NCBI GenBank assembly: GCA_964629615.1
Contig: CAZVUD010000002.1
Span: 1-64,000, forward strand
Direction of reading: 5' to 3'
DNA: 64,000 nucleotides
Source: SVTX01 sp964629615
GTDB taxonomy: Bacteria > Bacillota > Clostridia > Oscillospirales > CAG-272
In this document: piece by piece, positions 55,112 through 63,128 of the stretch
How positions within the stretch are numbered: position 1 is the first letter of the stretch
Layout of the letters: each line of letters begins with the position of its first letter
Notes under the pieces: generated by a model
What the model saw: only the letters and a program-made list of their open reading frames with translations
What the model was told of the DNA's origin: nothing
Database searches by the model: none
Made by a program: the position numbers and the translations under genes

Positions 55112-55155
55112 AAGAGAGCGTAATGCGGAATCAAAATTCCGCAAAACGCTCTCTT
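55112..55155 (+). terminator. Terminator after the small lipoprotein
   Basis: AAGAGAGCGT/ACGCTCTCTT with an inner GCGGAAT/ATTCCGC stem, then TTCTATTTT. The two stems are separated by a small AAT/AAA internal loop. Confidence 0.8.
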
Positions 55156-55229
55156 TTCTATTTTCCATGAGTGATGTTATTTGCCGAGGCAAAGAGTGAT
55201 GTTGCTCCGATATTTTTAGCTTCAAAGCC

Positions 55230-55258
55230 TTTACAAAATATGCTTTATATGGTATAAT
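55230..55258 (+). promoter_or_regulatory. Promoter of the CHAP-domain protein
   Basis: TTTACA (55230-55235), a 17-bp spacer and TATAAT (55253-55258), 35 bp before the start. Confidence 0.85.
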
Positions 55259-55292
55259 TACCGTAGAATGGAATATTTTTTCGGAGGACTAC

Positions 55293-56768
55293 ATGAAGAA
55301 TAATAAGCTCAGATGCATATCGATGATAATTCTCGTATGTATTATTGCATCCTGTGCAGTACTCTCTGTTTGTGCGGCAGAGTACCGAAAGGGTAATAAC
55401 AGTATATCCGATGCTTACTCAAAAAGCATTTTTTATGAGAGATTCAAGGCGATACCCTTGACGGGTGACGGACCTACCGATGCAGTTGCAATAGCCCTGT
55501 CGCAGATAGGATATCAGGAGGGAAACAGCAACGGTCAGTTTGGCGGCGATATAGCAGGAAATAAGAACTATACCGAGTATAACTATAATTTTGGAAGCTT
55601 CGGTTACGGCTACGGCGACAATGAGGATGCAGGTGTATCTTATCATTGGTGTGCAAGCTTTGTGTCATTTTGTCTGTATCAGTCAGGGTGCCACGACCTA
55701 AGCAAGCTTACGGATTGGTGCAGAAATCACTATGGCGACAGCAAATATGTCTGGAAGGAGCTCAGCTGTCAGAATTGGGTCAATCAGCTGAAGAATTTCG
55801 ATATGTTCAAGCCTTCGACTGCCTTTGGCGGCTCATATGCCCCCACGACAGGCGATCTCATATTCTTTACATATGATTCCAAGAGTTCTTCACATGTGGG
55901 CATAGTGGTCTATTCCGATACACATTATGTCTATACAGTTGAAGGCAATACAAGCTCGGGAACGGGACTTGAATCAAACGGCGGAGGCGTTTATTTCAAA
56001 AGGTACGAGTTTTCCAACAGTGCTATAATGGGATACGGAAAGCTGCCGTACAAGAGAGATCCTAACGTAGAGCTGATAGATTATTCGGGCAAGAACGCAA
56101 CCGCGGGGCTCTATATATCAATAGATGAAAAGAGCGTATTTAAAAATGCAGACGATACCGAGGCTACCTACATCCTTCCGAGATATTCGGTATTTCGCGT
56201 AGATGAGGTGTGCGGCGGCGGACTTCTGTTTGGCAGCTTTAATATAGACGGCACAGAGGTCGAGGGTTACGTTATAAATAACAATAACAGGGTAGTGCAG
56301 ATAACGGCGTCAAAGCAGGGCGAGTCGCCCGATGTTCCGATACCGCCGACCGATGGCAGTACCGAGGAGACTACAGATCAGACAACCGAGGTTACTACCG
56401 AGCAGACCACTGAAGAGGTGACTGATGCAACAGGCGGTGGTACGACAGAAGAGCCTACCGACGAGAAGAGAACAGATAATACAGAAGATATCACGACCGA
56501 ACAGCCTGCAGAAATCACCACAGATAATACAGGCGAAAGCACGGAAGAAAACACTGCAACAGGGGAAAATCCCGAGCAGACGGGCGACGCGCAGACAAAT
56601 AATGACAGTAATGGCACGACGGAAGATAAGACGACTGATGACAAGGCAAACAGCACAACAGAGCGCAAGGGATGCCGCTCCGGCATAGTTTCAATATCTG
56701 CCTTCTTTATATGTATGACCTCTGCGGTGTATTATCTGATACGAAAGAAAAAATATGATCGGGCATGA
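55293..56768 (+). CDS. CHAP-domain cell-wall hydrolase with C-terminal membrane anchor
   Basis: 491 residues. A signal peptide (1-29, ending SVCAA) precedes a CHAP-type amidase/endopeptidase domain with the catalytic Cys in YHWCASFVSFC (about residue 119) and His in SSHVGIVVYS (about 200). An SH3-like segment (about 270-340) follows. A Thr/Glu-rich linker of over 100 residues (TEETTDQTTEVTTEQTTEE type) leads to a final membrane helix (IVSISAFFICMTSAVYYLI) and a basic tail. There is no LPxTG, so it is anchored by the helix and reaches into the wall. Likely peptidoglycan hydrolase. Confidence 0.87.
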   Translation: MKNNKLRCISMIILVCIIASCAVLSVCAAEYRKGNNSISDAYSKSIFYERFKAIPLTGDGPTDAVAIALSQIGYQEGNSNGQFGGDIAGNKNYTEYNYNFGSFGYGYGDNEDAGVSYHWCASFVSFCLYQSGCHDLSKLTDWCRNHYGDSKYVWKELSCQNWVNQLKNFDMFKPSTAFGGSYAPTTGDLIFFTYDSKSSSHVGIVVYSDTHYVYTVEGNTSSGTGLESNGGGVYFKRYEFSNSAIMGYGKLPYKRDPNVELIDYSGKNATAGLYISIDEKSVFKNADDTEATYILPRYSVFRVDEVCGGGLLFGSFNIDGTEVEGYVINNNNRVVQITASKQGESPDVPIPPTDGSTEETTDQTTEVTTEQTTEEVTDATGGGTTEEPTDEKRTDNTEDITTEQPAEITTDNTGESTEENTATGENPEQTGDAQTNNDSNGTTEDKTTDDKANSTTERKGCRSGIVSISAFFICMTSAVYYLIRKKKYDRA

Positions 56769-56780
56769 TCCGAGCTGATA

Positions 56781-56821
56781 AAAATACCGAACACAGGTAA
56801 GATATCTGTGTTCGGTATTTT
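56781..56821. terminator. Bidirectional terminator between CHAP and XRE genes
   Basis: AAAATACCGAACACAG pairs perfectly with CTGTGTTCGGTATTTT (16 bp), A-run left and T-run right, between two convergent genes. Confidence 0.9.
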
Positions 56822-56824
56822 TTG

Positions 56825-57034
56825 TCAGTGTCGCTTAGGATCGTTGGTTTCGCCAAGTATATAGTCGATGCTTGTTTGGTAAAATCTTGCAAGCTGTATA
56901 AGCACTGTTGTCGGAATGTCGTTTTCGCCTGTTTCGTATTTTGAATATCCTGTCTGCGACATGTTCAGCATTTTCGCAATTTGGGTCTGATTAAGATCCT
57001 TGTCTTCTCTCAGATCTCTTAGTCTTGGGTACAT
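56825..57034 (-). CDS. Small XRE-family DNA-binding protein
   Basis: 69 residues, one Cro/CI-type helix-turn-helix: LRDLREDKDLNQTQIAKMLNMSQTGYSKYETGENDIPTTVLIQLARFYQTSIDYILG in segments. It is divergent from the PH-domain gene, whose promoter carries two direct repeats that are probably its binding sites. AAGGAGG precedes the start. Confidence 0.92.
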   Translation of the reverse strand: MYPRLRDLREDKDLNQTQIAKMLNMSQTGYSKYETGENDIPTTVLIQLARFYQTSIDYILGETNDPKRH

Positions 57035-57074
57035 ATTGACCTCCTTATTTGATCTCTGTTAAAAAAATTATACA

Positions 57075-57114
57075 TTAATCTGAAACAGGGTATTGACTTT
57101 TAATCTGAAATAGG
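57075..57114. promoter_or_regulatory. Two direct repeats over the PH-domain promoter (XRE operator candidates)
   Basis: TTAATCTGAAACAGG (57075-57089) and TTAATCTGAAATAGG (57100-57114) differ at one base and start 25 bp apart. One lies just upstream of the -35 box, the other fills the spacer between -35 and -10. Confidence 0.7.
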
Positions 57115-57121
57115 TTATAAT
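57093..57121 (+). promoter_or_regulatory. Promoter of the PH-domain protein
   Basis: TTGACT (57093-57098), a 17-bp spacer and TATAAT (57116-57121), overlapping the second direct repeat. Confidence 0.85.
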
Positions 57122-57166
57122 AAAAATGCGGACCAAAGATCCGACATTCTTTTGGAGGTGTTTGAC

Positions 57167-57901
57167 ATGGGAAAATATGTTGAACAGAATTTAAACAAAA
57201 ATGAGAAGCTTGTAAAAAAAGCTGAACTCAGTTGGGTACCCGTTGTTGTTAAAACGGTATGGATGTTGCTATTTATCGGAATCTACATTTTTCTTGCGGT
57301 TCAAATAAATAAGTATGCTGTACCTGAAAAGACAGAGGAAGAAAAAAGACAAGAACAAATGCAGCAAGCATTTGAAAACATTATGGGTTCCTCCGGCATT
57401 CCAGGCAGCTCAACTTCAAACAGTGTTTCTGACGCAGCTGAGGAAGTAGTTGATGCGGCTACGCAGGCGTTTTGGAGAACTACTGGTCCCATTTTGCAAC
57501 GCATGACTTTAGGTGCTATAGTGCTTACTGCAATAATTGCTTTTGGTGGTCTGATCAACCATTTCACAACAGAGTTTGCATACACAGACAAGAGATTGAT
57601 AGGAAAGGTTGGCGTAATTGGTACTACAAGCATGGATGCACCCTTGAATAAGATCCAATCCATTAATGTTGAAAGCGGTCTGTTTGGCAAGATATTCAAC
57701 TATGGAAGCTTGAGAGTGGTTACCGCAGGAGCAGATAAGTATCGCTTTAAGTTCATAAAGGATTGTGATGTACTTAAGTCCGCGATAATGGCTCAGATAG
57801 AAGAGTATGAGCAGGAACAGATAGCAGCAAATGCACAGGCGCAGGCTCAGCAGATGGCTGCCATGATGGGAAATATGAATAATAATTCAGGCAATAAGTA
57901 A
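57167..57901 (+). CDS. Bacterial PH-domain (YdbT/bPH2-like) membrane protein
   Basis: 244 residues. Two membrane helices (about 28-48 and 122-142) are separated by a charged, Gln/Ser-rich loop of about 70 residues. A bPH2 domain follows with FAYTDKRLIGKVG and APLNKIQSINVESGLFGKIFNYGSLRVVTAG. The tail is rich in Gln, Ala and Asn. GGAGGTG precedes the start at 57167. Its codon choice looks more A/T-rich than its neighbours, and it is boxed with the XRE gene between two terminators, so the pair may have moved together. Confidence 0.87.
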   Translation: MGKYVEQNLNKNEKLVKKAELSWVPVVVKTVWMLLFIGIYIFLAVQINKYAVPEKTEEEKRQEQMQQAFENIMGSSGIPGSSTSNSVSDAAEEVVDAATQAFWRTTGPILQRMTLGAIVLTAIIAFGGLINHFTTEFAYTDKRLIGKVGVIGTTSMDAPLNKIQSINVESGLFGKIFNYGSLRVVTAGADKYRFKFIKDCDVLKSAIMAQIEEYEQEQIAANAQAQAQQMAAMMGNMNNNSGNK

Positions 57902-57931
57902 GAAAATATTATTCTTAGAAAAAATAAATAT

Positions 57932-57972
57932 AATACCCTATTTGGACAGGATATCCGGTCAAATAGGGTATT
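57932..57972 (+). terminator. Terminator after the PH-domain gene
   Basis: AATACCCTATTTG pairs with CAAATAGGGTATT (13 bp), followed by TTTT; an inner GAC/GTC pair extends the fold. Confidence 0.9.
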
Positions 57973-58003
57973 TTTTAGTATTGACTTTTAAATGTAAGCT
58001 TAG

Positions 58004-58804
58004 TCAATGCATCTTATACTTTAATCTCAGATTGTCTGCGATCATGGCTATAAATTCCGAGTTCGTGGGCTTGCCGCGATTGTTTTGTATTGTGTATCCG
58101 AAGTAGGAATTCAGTGTATCAACATCTCCTCTGTCCCATGCCACCTCGATGGCGTGTCTTATGGCTCTTTCAACTCGGCTGGTCGTGGTGGAATATTTCT
58201 TGGCAACGGTGGGGTAGAGTATCTTTGTGACGGAGTTTATGATGTCGCCGTTGTTTACTGCCATTATGATAGCGGTGCGGAGATACTGGTATCCTTTTAT
58301 ATGCGCGGGAACGCCTATCTCGTGTATTATATGCGTTACATGGCTCTCGATGGATGATGAGAGATCACCCTCATCATCCTTTTTCAGTACAGCCATGGGT
58401 CTGTTTTTGTCCTCATCGCGAGCTCTCAAAAATCCCTCTATAAGACCGTTCAGATCCCGCATGTTTATGGGCTTTATCAGGCACATGTCTGCGCCGAGAT
58501 TCATGGATTGTACAAATATGCTTTGCGCAGGCGTGGGGGATGTCATGATTATAACAGGTCTTTGTGCGTGACCATAATCTATATCTGCTATGCGGCGTAT
58601 CAGCGACAGCCCGTCGATCTTGGTGAGCCAGACATCGGCTATGATTATGTCGGGCAGCATGCGCTCGATCTTGCTTATTGCATCCTCACCGTTTGAAGCG
58701 TCGTCTACATATCTGTATCCGAGCGTGCGCGAAAAATGATCCTTCATCATGCTACGTATTTTGGAGTCGTCTTCAGCGATAAGTACCTTCTTGTTGTGAT
58801 CCAT
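58004..58804 (-). CDS. spo0A: Sporulation master regulator Spo0A
   Basis: 266 residues. The receiver domain has the acidic residues Glu11-Asp13, phosphorylation site Asp57 in IIIADVWL, Thr88 and Lys111. The C-terminal effector domain is the Spo0A signature: YQYLRTAIIMAVNN, INSVTKILYPTVAKKYSTTTSRVERAIRHAIEVAWDRG. It starts the sporulation programme when phosphorylated. spoIVB, its usual neighbour, is not adjacent; instead a structured 438-bp intergenic region lies upstream. The Trp-Leu after Asp57 differs from the MPxxDG usual in receivers. Confidence 0.96.
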   Translation of the reverse strand: MDHNKKVLIAEDDSKIRSMMKDHFSRTLGYRYVDDASNGEDAISKIERMLPDIIIADVWLTKIDGLSLIRRIADIDYGHAQRPVIIMTSPTPAQSIFVQSMNLGADMCLIKPINMRDLNGLIEGFLRARDEDKNRPMAVLKKDDEGDLSSSIESHVTHIIHEIGVPAHIKGYQYLRTAIIMAVNNGDIINSVTKILYPTVAKKYSTTTSRVERAIRHAIEVAWDRGDVDTLNSYFGYTIQNNRGKPTNSEFIAMIADNLRLKYKMH

Positions 58805-58922
58805 TTTAATTGTCCTTCCTCTCTTGTAAAGCGATAGCTTTATGATTTTATATTAATAATTTATTGTAAAATTAAGAAACTTGCTTTGCTTGCAATGTTC
58901 TGTATATATATTTAACCATGAA

Positions 58923-59047
58923 GCAAAAATGCTTGCTTGCAAGGGCATTTTTGCGAAGCCGTCAATGATGCAGAGTATGCGAAGCTTTAAAGCAAGCATA
59001 CTTAAAAAGCGAAGCTTAGGGATGTGCTTATGCACATCCTCTGCATC
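58923..59047 (-). promoter_or_regulatory. Multi-hairpin element upstream of spo0A
   Basis: Within the 438-bp space between spo0A and the solute-binding gene, about 125 bp can fold almost completely. A closing stem GATGCAGAG/CTCTGCATC (58967-58975 with 59039-59047) encloses two hairpins: GTATGC..GCATAC with inner GCTTTAAAGC (58975-59001), and GGATGTGC-TTAT-GCACATCC (59020-59039). A third hairpin GCAAAAATGC..GCATTTTTGC (58923-58954) adjoins. GCGAAGC occurs three times (58953, 58979, 59009). It may be a leader RNA of spo0A, a separate RNA, or a small mobile repeat; strand is uncertain. I saw no consensus Spo0A box. Confidence 0.5.
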
Positions 59048-59203
59048 TATTATACCATAAATTACCAAAAAATCAATAGAAATGGCAAAAATTTCCATTT
59101 AGAAGAATAACCAAACTTTTATGTCAAAAGTTGGTAAAAATTACCAAAATGCCGCATGTTTTCACAATATGCAAGACATTCTGCTTTGAATACAAATAAA
59201 AAA

Positions 59204-59229
59204 AGCTCTCGGTCATTAGACCGAGAGCT
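59204..59229 (-). terminator. Terminator of the solute-binding protein gene
   Basis: AGCTCTCGGTC and GACCGAGAGCT (11 bp, loop ATTA); on the minus strand a run of seven T follows. Confidence 0.9.
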
Positions 59230-59242
59230 AAAATGCATTTAA

Positions 59243-60748
59243 TTACTTTTTCTTTGACTGAAGCTTGGAGAGCTGTATAGTTGCAGCCAGACCCTTCTGA
59301 CCCCAGTAGCCTGAGAATGTGCTTGTGTGGTCAACGTTGAAGATGATTCTGGGAATGGAGTAAACCATTGCGTCGATCGCGTCTGTGCTCTTATCGGAAT
59401 ATGCAAGAGCAAATTCAACTATCTGAGTATCCCAAACGATATCAAGCATATCTGCATCATCGGGAGAGTCAGCAACCTGTGCACCAAGAAGCTTTTCATA
59501 GAAAGCAGTGGTAACGGGCTTGCTGTAGAAGGCAAGAAGCTCAAGAGTATCACTTACCATTGCAGAGTCTGCCTTGGAGAGGTAGTAGGGAACTGTGATG
59601 TAGCCGTTCCAGCTGAGTGAGCGGTACTCGCCCTGGTTTTCGTCCCACATAGGATAGGGAAGAACACCGAAGTTTACATCAACAGCCGTGAGCTGCTTTG
59701 CCATGTGGTATGTACCGTAGAACTGGAAGAGAGTCTTGCCGTCCTTGAACTGTACCTGCTTTGAGGGATCCTTCATTTCGTCGCCGAAGGGGCCCCAGAG
59801 GTAAGCGTACTCGGACTGATACATCTCATTTATCTTGGAAACAAGGTCTTCAACCTTCTTTGCGTTCTTAGAGATGCTGAACTCATACTTACCGGACTTT
59901 GAGTTGTACTCAACAATGTTGATACCGCTAGCCTGGAGCATTGAAGATCCTGAGGGCCAGAAATAACCGGAAACACCGAAGATGTCGCCTGCGTCCTTCT
60001 TACCGTCACCGTTCTTGTCATCGTGGCACTTGTAAGCGATCTCCATCATTTTGTCGATGGTCCACTTCTTGTTTTCAACGATGTCATAGATGGTCTCGTC
60101 GCCGAGCGTAGTTGCGCAATACTTGTCAAGGAGATCCTTGTTGAATGCGATAACGTATGTGTACGCAAGGCAGAAGTCGCCGTATCCGAGGTAAAGAGCA
60201 TCATTGTAAGCCAAGGACTCCATGATGTCCTGGTTCCAATAGTCCTTTGTGAGGTCAACGCTTGTAAGATCGTTGAAGTCATAGAGCATGCCTTCTGTTA
60301 CGAGAGAAGCGATACCGTAGTTGCAGTGTGTAAGGCAGGACTGATAGAGTCCGTCTTCAGCCTTTACGGAAGTCTTGAATTCTTCATAGTATTCCGTAAA
60401 GCTTTCGTGCTGCTTGGATGAGATCTCAACACCGATCTGAGATTTAACCTCTTCCTGACGTGTGAACACAGCATTGTTCATAACTTCCTGTGTCTGCTCC
60501 TTTGCAAAGAAGTAGCCGTCCTGGAAAACGTCGTTACATGCAAGGAACTGGAATGAACTGCCATAGTTCTTCTCTTCAACAGGGGGCTGTTCTACAGCAC
60601 TGCCTGTTGTTGAACCGTTATTGTTATTGTTGCCCTGCGAGCCCTGAGTGTTATCCTCTTTACCGGATGACGAGTCACAAGCAACAAAAACAGCAACGAG
60701 CATCATGCATGCAAGAGCAAAAGCTAAAATTCTGATTGCTTTTTTCAT
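59243..60748 (-). CDS. Extracellular solute-binding lipoprotein of an ABC sugar importer
   Basis: 501 residues. Signal peptide with lipobox VAC (Cys24), a Ser/Asn/Gly-rich linker (about 27-60), then a type 1/8 solute-binding domain (NDALYLGYGDFCLAYTYVIAFNKDLLDKY, LSWNGYITVPYYLSKAD). The calcium-loop-like DDKNGDGKKDAGD near residue 245 is typical of carbohydrate-binding members. No permease or ATPase gene lies nearby, so it must work with a transporter encoded elsewhere. A strong promoter and a palindrome lie upstream. Confidence 0.88.
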   Translation of the reverse strand: MKKAIRILAFALACMMLVAVFVACDSSSGKEDNTQGSQGNNNNNGSTTGSAVEQPPVEEKNYGSSFQFLACNDVFQDGYFFAKEQTQEVMNNAVFTRQEEVKSQIGVEISSKQHESFTEYYEEFKTSVKAEDGLYQSCLTHCNYGIASLVTEGMLYDFNDLTSVDLTKDYWNQDIMESLAYNDALYLGYGDFCLAYTYVIAFNKDLLDKYCATTLGDETIYDIVENKKWTIDKMMEIAYKCHDDKNGDGKKDAGDIFGVSGYFWPSGSSMLQASGINIVEYNSKSGKYEFSISKNAKKVEDLVSKINEMYQSEYAYLWGPFGDEMKDPSKQVQFKDGKTLFQFYGTYHMAKQLTAVDVNFGVLPYPMWDENQGEYRSLSWNGYITVPYYLSKADSAMVSDTLELLAFYSKPVTTAFYEKLLGAQVADSPDDADMLDIVWDTQIVEFALAYSDKSTDAIDAMVYSIPRIIFNVDHTSTFSGYWGQKGLAATIQLSKLQSKKK

Positions 60749-60771
60749 TGTAGTATTCCTTTCTTGTTTTT

Positions 60772-60786
60772 GCGCAGTATGCGCAC
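60772..60786. promoter_or_regulatory. Palindrome in the leader of the solute-binding protein
   Basis: TGCGCA-GTA-TGCGCA consists of two self-complementary hexamers, 14 bp downstream of the -10 box; a possible operator. Confidence 0.5.
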
Positions 60787-60799
60787 TTTATCACTGATT

Positions 60800-60828
60800 A
60801 TTATAACTCTTGTTATCACTTTTGTCAA
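60800..60828 (-). promoter_or_regulatory. Promoter of the solute-binding protein
   Basis: On the minus strand TTGACA (60828-60823), a 17-bp spacer and TATAAT (60805-60800) are exact consensus. GTGATAA occurs twice around the -10 box. Confidence 0.9.
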
Positions 60829-60868
60829 GGGATTTAATCGCCTTATCAAAAAGTTTACATTTAAAGAA

Positions 60869-60903
60869 AGGTCACAGCGACTCGCTCTCGGGCGCTGTGA
60901 CCT
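60869..60903 (-). terminator. Terminator of the AI-2E family gene
   Basis: AGGTCACAGCG and CGCTGTGACCT pair perfectly around a 13-nt loop, followed on the minus strand by TTCTTT. It lies directly behind the stop at 60908. Confidence 0.82.
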
Positions 60904-60907
60904 TATA

Positions 60908-62275
60908 TTACTGAGGTGTGTCCTCGGCACTCTCGCCGCATTCTTCCTCAATTATTGTTTCTTCTGTTGTTTCTTCGTTAGTATCGCTGTCATCGTCCGA
61001 ACGGCGGAACGGGATCTTTCTTGCGTGCTTTCTCTCCGCTTCGTCCTTCTTTTTCTTGTTCTGCTCCTGATATTTTTCAACAAGATCGTATTTTCCACGC
61101 TTCTTCAGTCCGTGTATAACTATCTTCTTTACCATGTCATATATTACAGCGTATGTGGGAACACCGATGAGAAGTCCGAAAAATCCCCATATGCCGCCAA
61201 AGAAGGTAACTGCGAATATTACTGCCAGGGATGATACATTTACGTGATCTCCAACTATGAGAGGATCTATGATATATCCGTCAAGGAACTGCATGATGCA
61301 TACGAATATTACAAAGTATAGCACCTTTATGGGTTCTCCGCCTGCAAGAATGATAAATCCAGAGGGGATAGCGCCTATAAAGGGACCGAATATCGGAATT
61401 ATATTTGTGACACCGCAGAGCACCGCGATAAGAGGCGCGTAGGGGATATCCATGATCATGAGCGCTATGTAGTACAGCACGCCGATAAGGGTGGAGTCTA
61501 TGACCTTTCCCTCAAGAAATCCCGAGAACATGCGGTCTGCAAATTTGAATTCGTCGATTATTGCCGCGGCAGTCTTTTCCTTGAATATACTGTGCAATAT
61601 CATGGAGGACTTTGCGGCGAGCGTGCGCCTGCCCTTTAAAATAAAGAAGGATACTACAAGTCCTATGACAGTATCAAATACGATGGAGAAAACGCCCGAT
61701 ATGCTTGAAAGTATCTTTGTGACCAAGTCACCCTCCATATTCTGGAGCGAGCTTATAAGACCCTCCACCCATTTGTATATCTGATCATATGCACCGTCAA
61801 CTATGGATTCAGCCGTTTCTTCAAATACAGAGCTGTTGGAAAGCAGTCCTGTTATCCATATCTTGAGGTCATCGAGATACTGAGGCACCTGCACTATAAG
61901 ATCCATGATGCTGTTTATGAATTGGGGTACGACTATACTCAAAAGAATAGCGATTGCGGATATCCATATGATATACGTAAGCACAAGGCTGGATATCGAG
62001 GATATATTTGCTATAAGCTTTTCCTTTTCCATCTTGCATTTCCGCAAAAGCTTTGCAATGCTCTTTTCAAGCAGATTGCATGTGGACTTCATGATATAGG
62101 CAAAAATACCGCCAATTATGAAGGGACGGAGAACTGCGGTTATCGCGCCGAACACACTGGATATCTTACCTGCCTGAAACAGCAAAAAGAAGAACAGTAT
62201 ACTGAGCGCAAGCCCAAAGAATATTATCAGGGATTGCGAGAATATTTTCTTTAGCTTTTCGTGCTTTTCATTCAT
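60908..62275 (-). CDS. AI-2E family (PerM/YtvI-like) permease
   Basis: 455 residues with about eight membrane helices. The family region GVTNIIPIFGPFIGAIPSGFIIL and the downstream helix pair with IDPLIVGDHVNVSSLAVIFAVTFFGGIWGFFGLLIGVPTYAV (in segments) are clear. A long charged cytoplasmic tail of about 75 residues ends in an acidic Glu/Thr-rich stretch. Members move autoinducer-2 or cations (Na+/H+ antiport); which applies is not evident. No lsr or luxS genes are adjacent. Confidence 0.88.
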   Translation of the reverse strand: MNEKHEKLKKIFSQSLIIFFGLALSILFFFLLFQAGKISSVFGAITAVLRPFIIGGIFAYIMKSTCNLLEKSIAKLLRKCKMEKEKLIANISSISSLVLTYIIWISAIAILLSIVVPQFINSIMDLIVQVPQYLDDLKIWITGLLSNSSVFEETAESIVDGAYDQIYKWVEGLISSLQNMEGDLVTKILSSISGVFSIVFDTVIGLVVSFFILKGRRTLAAKSSMILHSIFKEKTAAAIIDEFKFADRMFSGFLEGKVIDSTLIGVLYYIALMIMDIPYAPLIAVLCGVTNIIPIFGPFIGAIPSGFIILAGGEPIKVLYFVIFVCIMQFLDGYIIDPLIVGDHVNVSSLAVIFAVTFFGGIWGFFGLLIGVPTYAVIYDMVKKIVIHGLKKRGKYDLVEKYQEQNKKKKDEAERKHARKIPFRRSDDDSDTNEETTEETIIEEECGESAEDTPQ

Positions 62276-62341
62276 TGTATCACGACCTTTCGTTTGAGCA
62301 CCGATGATATGTCGGTGCGCACTTCTGTTTATACAATTTTT

Positions 62342-62370
62342 ATTTTAACATATTAATCATAAATTGTCAA
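62342..62370 (-). promoter_or_regulatory. Promoter of the AI-2E family gene
   Basis: On the minus strand TTGACA (62370-62365), a 17-bp spacer and TAAAAT (62347-62342). Confidence 0.75.
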
Positions 62371-62429
62371 TGAGAGGAGAAAAAATTAACGAATACTTAA
62401 AATATATTTACATAATAAACATAGCGCCG

Positions 62430-63005
62430 TCACATCGCAGGAGTTATATTTATGGCTTCTCCGTTAATGAGAGCCTCAAAGCAGGAGTCGTCTTCGATAT
62501 CTATGCGCACGCCCTCTATGTGGATATAGCGCAGAGATGAGTAGGGGTATTCTCTCAGCGGCTTATCGAGCGCGTCGTTCGTGTGAGCCGATACGAGAGT
62601 GTCGCCGCCTGAAAACCCTGTTATTATGAGAGTGTGATAAAAATCCCCCTCGCTGTTTGCAAGCTGTACGATATCTCCTTCAAACGCGCCCTGCGCGCTC
62701 ACCTCAATTCCAAAAGGTCCAACGCCGCCGTTTTCAGTGACGAATATGGGATCCGATGTGATAAAATCATATAGAAACTCAACGCTTGACCACGCAGGCG
62801 CGCGGTCGGCGGAATTTATAAAATACCAGCCGAAATCCACCGTGAAATTCATCGTACAGCATCCTGCAAGGATGCATTGTGAAACAAAATTGGTGCAATC
62901 GCCGCCGCGCCCTGCAAAATCCGTAAACAGCGGATTTCTCGAAAGTGCCCATCTTTTTGCGTATTCAACGGCGCGCGCACGGTTATATTCTTTGTATGCA
63001 AGCAT
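62430..63005 (-). CDS. Amidase_6 domain protein
   Basis: 191 residues. The putative NlpC/P60-like Amidase_6 fold is seen in YNRARAVEYAKRWALSRNP at the N-terminus, the catalytic Cys in GGDCTNFVSQCILAG (about residue 36), the His in FYHTLIITG and SAHTNDALDKPL. In many spore formers this domain occurs in proteins expressed during sporulation. There is no signal peptide, so it acts in the cytoplasm or is released inside the mother cell or forespore. Substrate unknown. It is divergent from rubrerythrin. Confidence 0.85.
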   Translation of the reverse strand: MLAYKEYNRARAVEYAKRWALSRNPLFTDFAGRGGDCTNFVSQCILAGCCTMNFTVDFGWYFINSADRAPAWSSVEFLYDFITSDPIFVTENGGVGPFGIEVSAQGAFEGDIVQLANSEGDFYHTLIITGFSGGDTLVSAHTNDALDKPLREYPYSSLRYIHIEGVRIDIEDDSCFEALINGEAINITPAM

Positions 63006-63128
63006 ATTTTTGCCTTTCTCTTATATCTTCTTGTATAGAATGTCGGGGTCTTGGGAAAAATCTGTATGTTCGATGCCGGGCATCAGAAAAATACAGAGTC
63101 CGCACACAGTGCGGAGAAGGGAGAAAAT

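Noticed and set aside
56378..56686. Val/Ser-rich ORF opposite the CHAP protein
   Set aside because: It is the complement of the Thr/Glu stalk repeats and has no start signal.
58923..59047. CRISPR or known riboswitch upstream of spo0A
   Set aside because: No regular repeat-spacer pattern, and no riboswitch core that I recognise.
59100..59130. Spo0A box near TGTCAAAAG
   Set aside because: The central CGA of the TGTCGAA consensus is missing.
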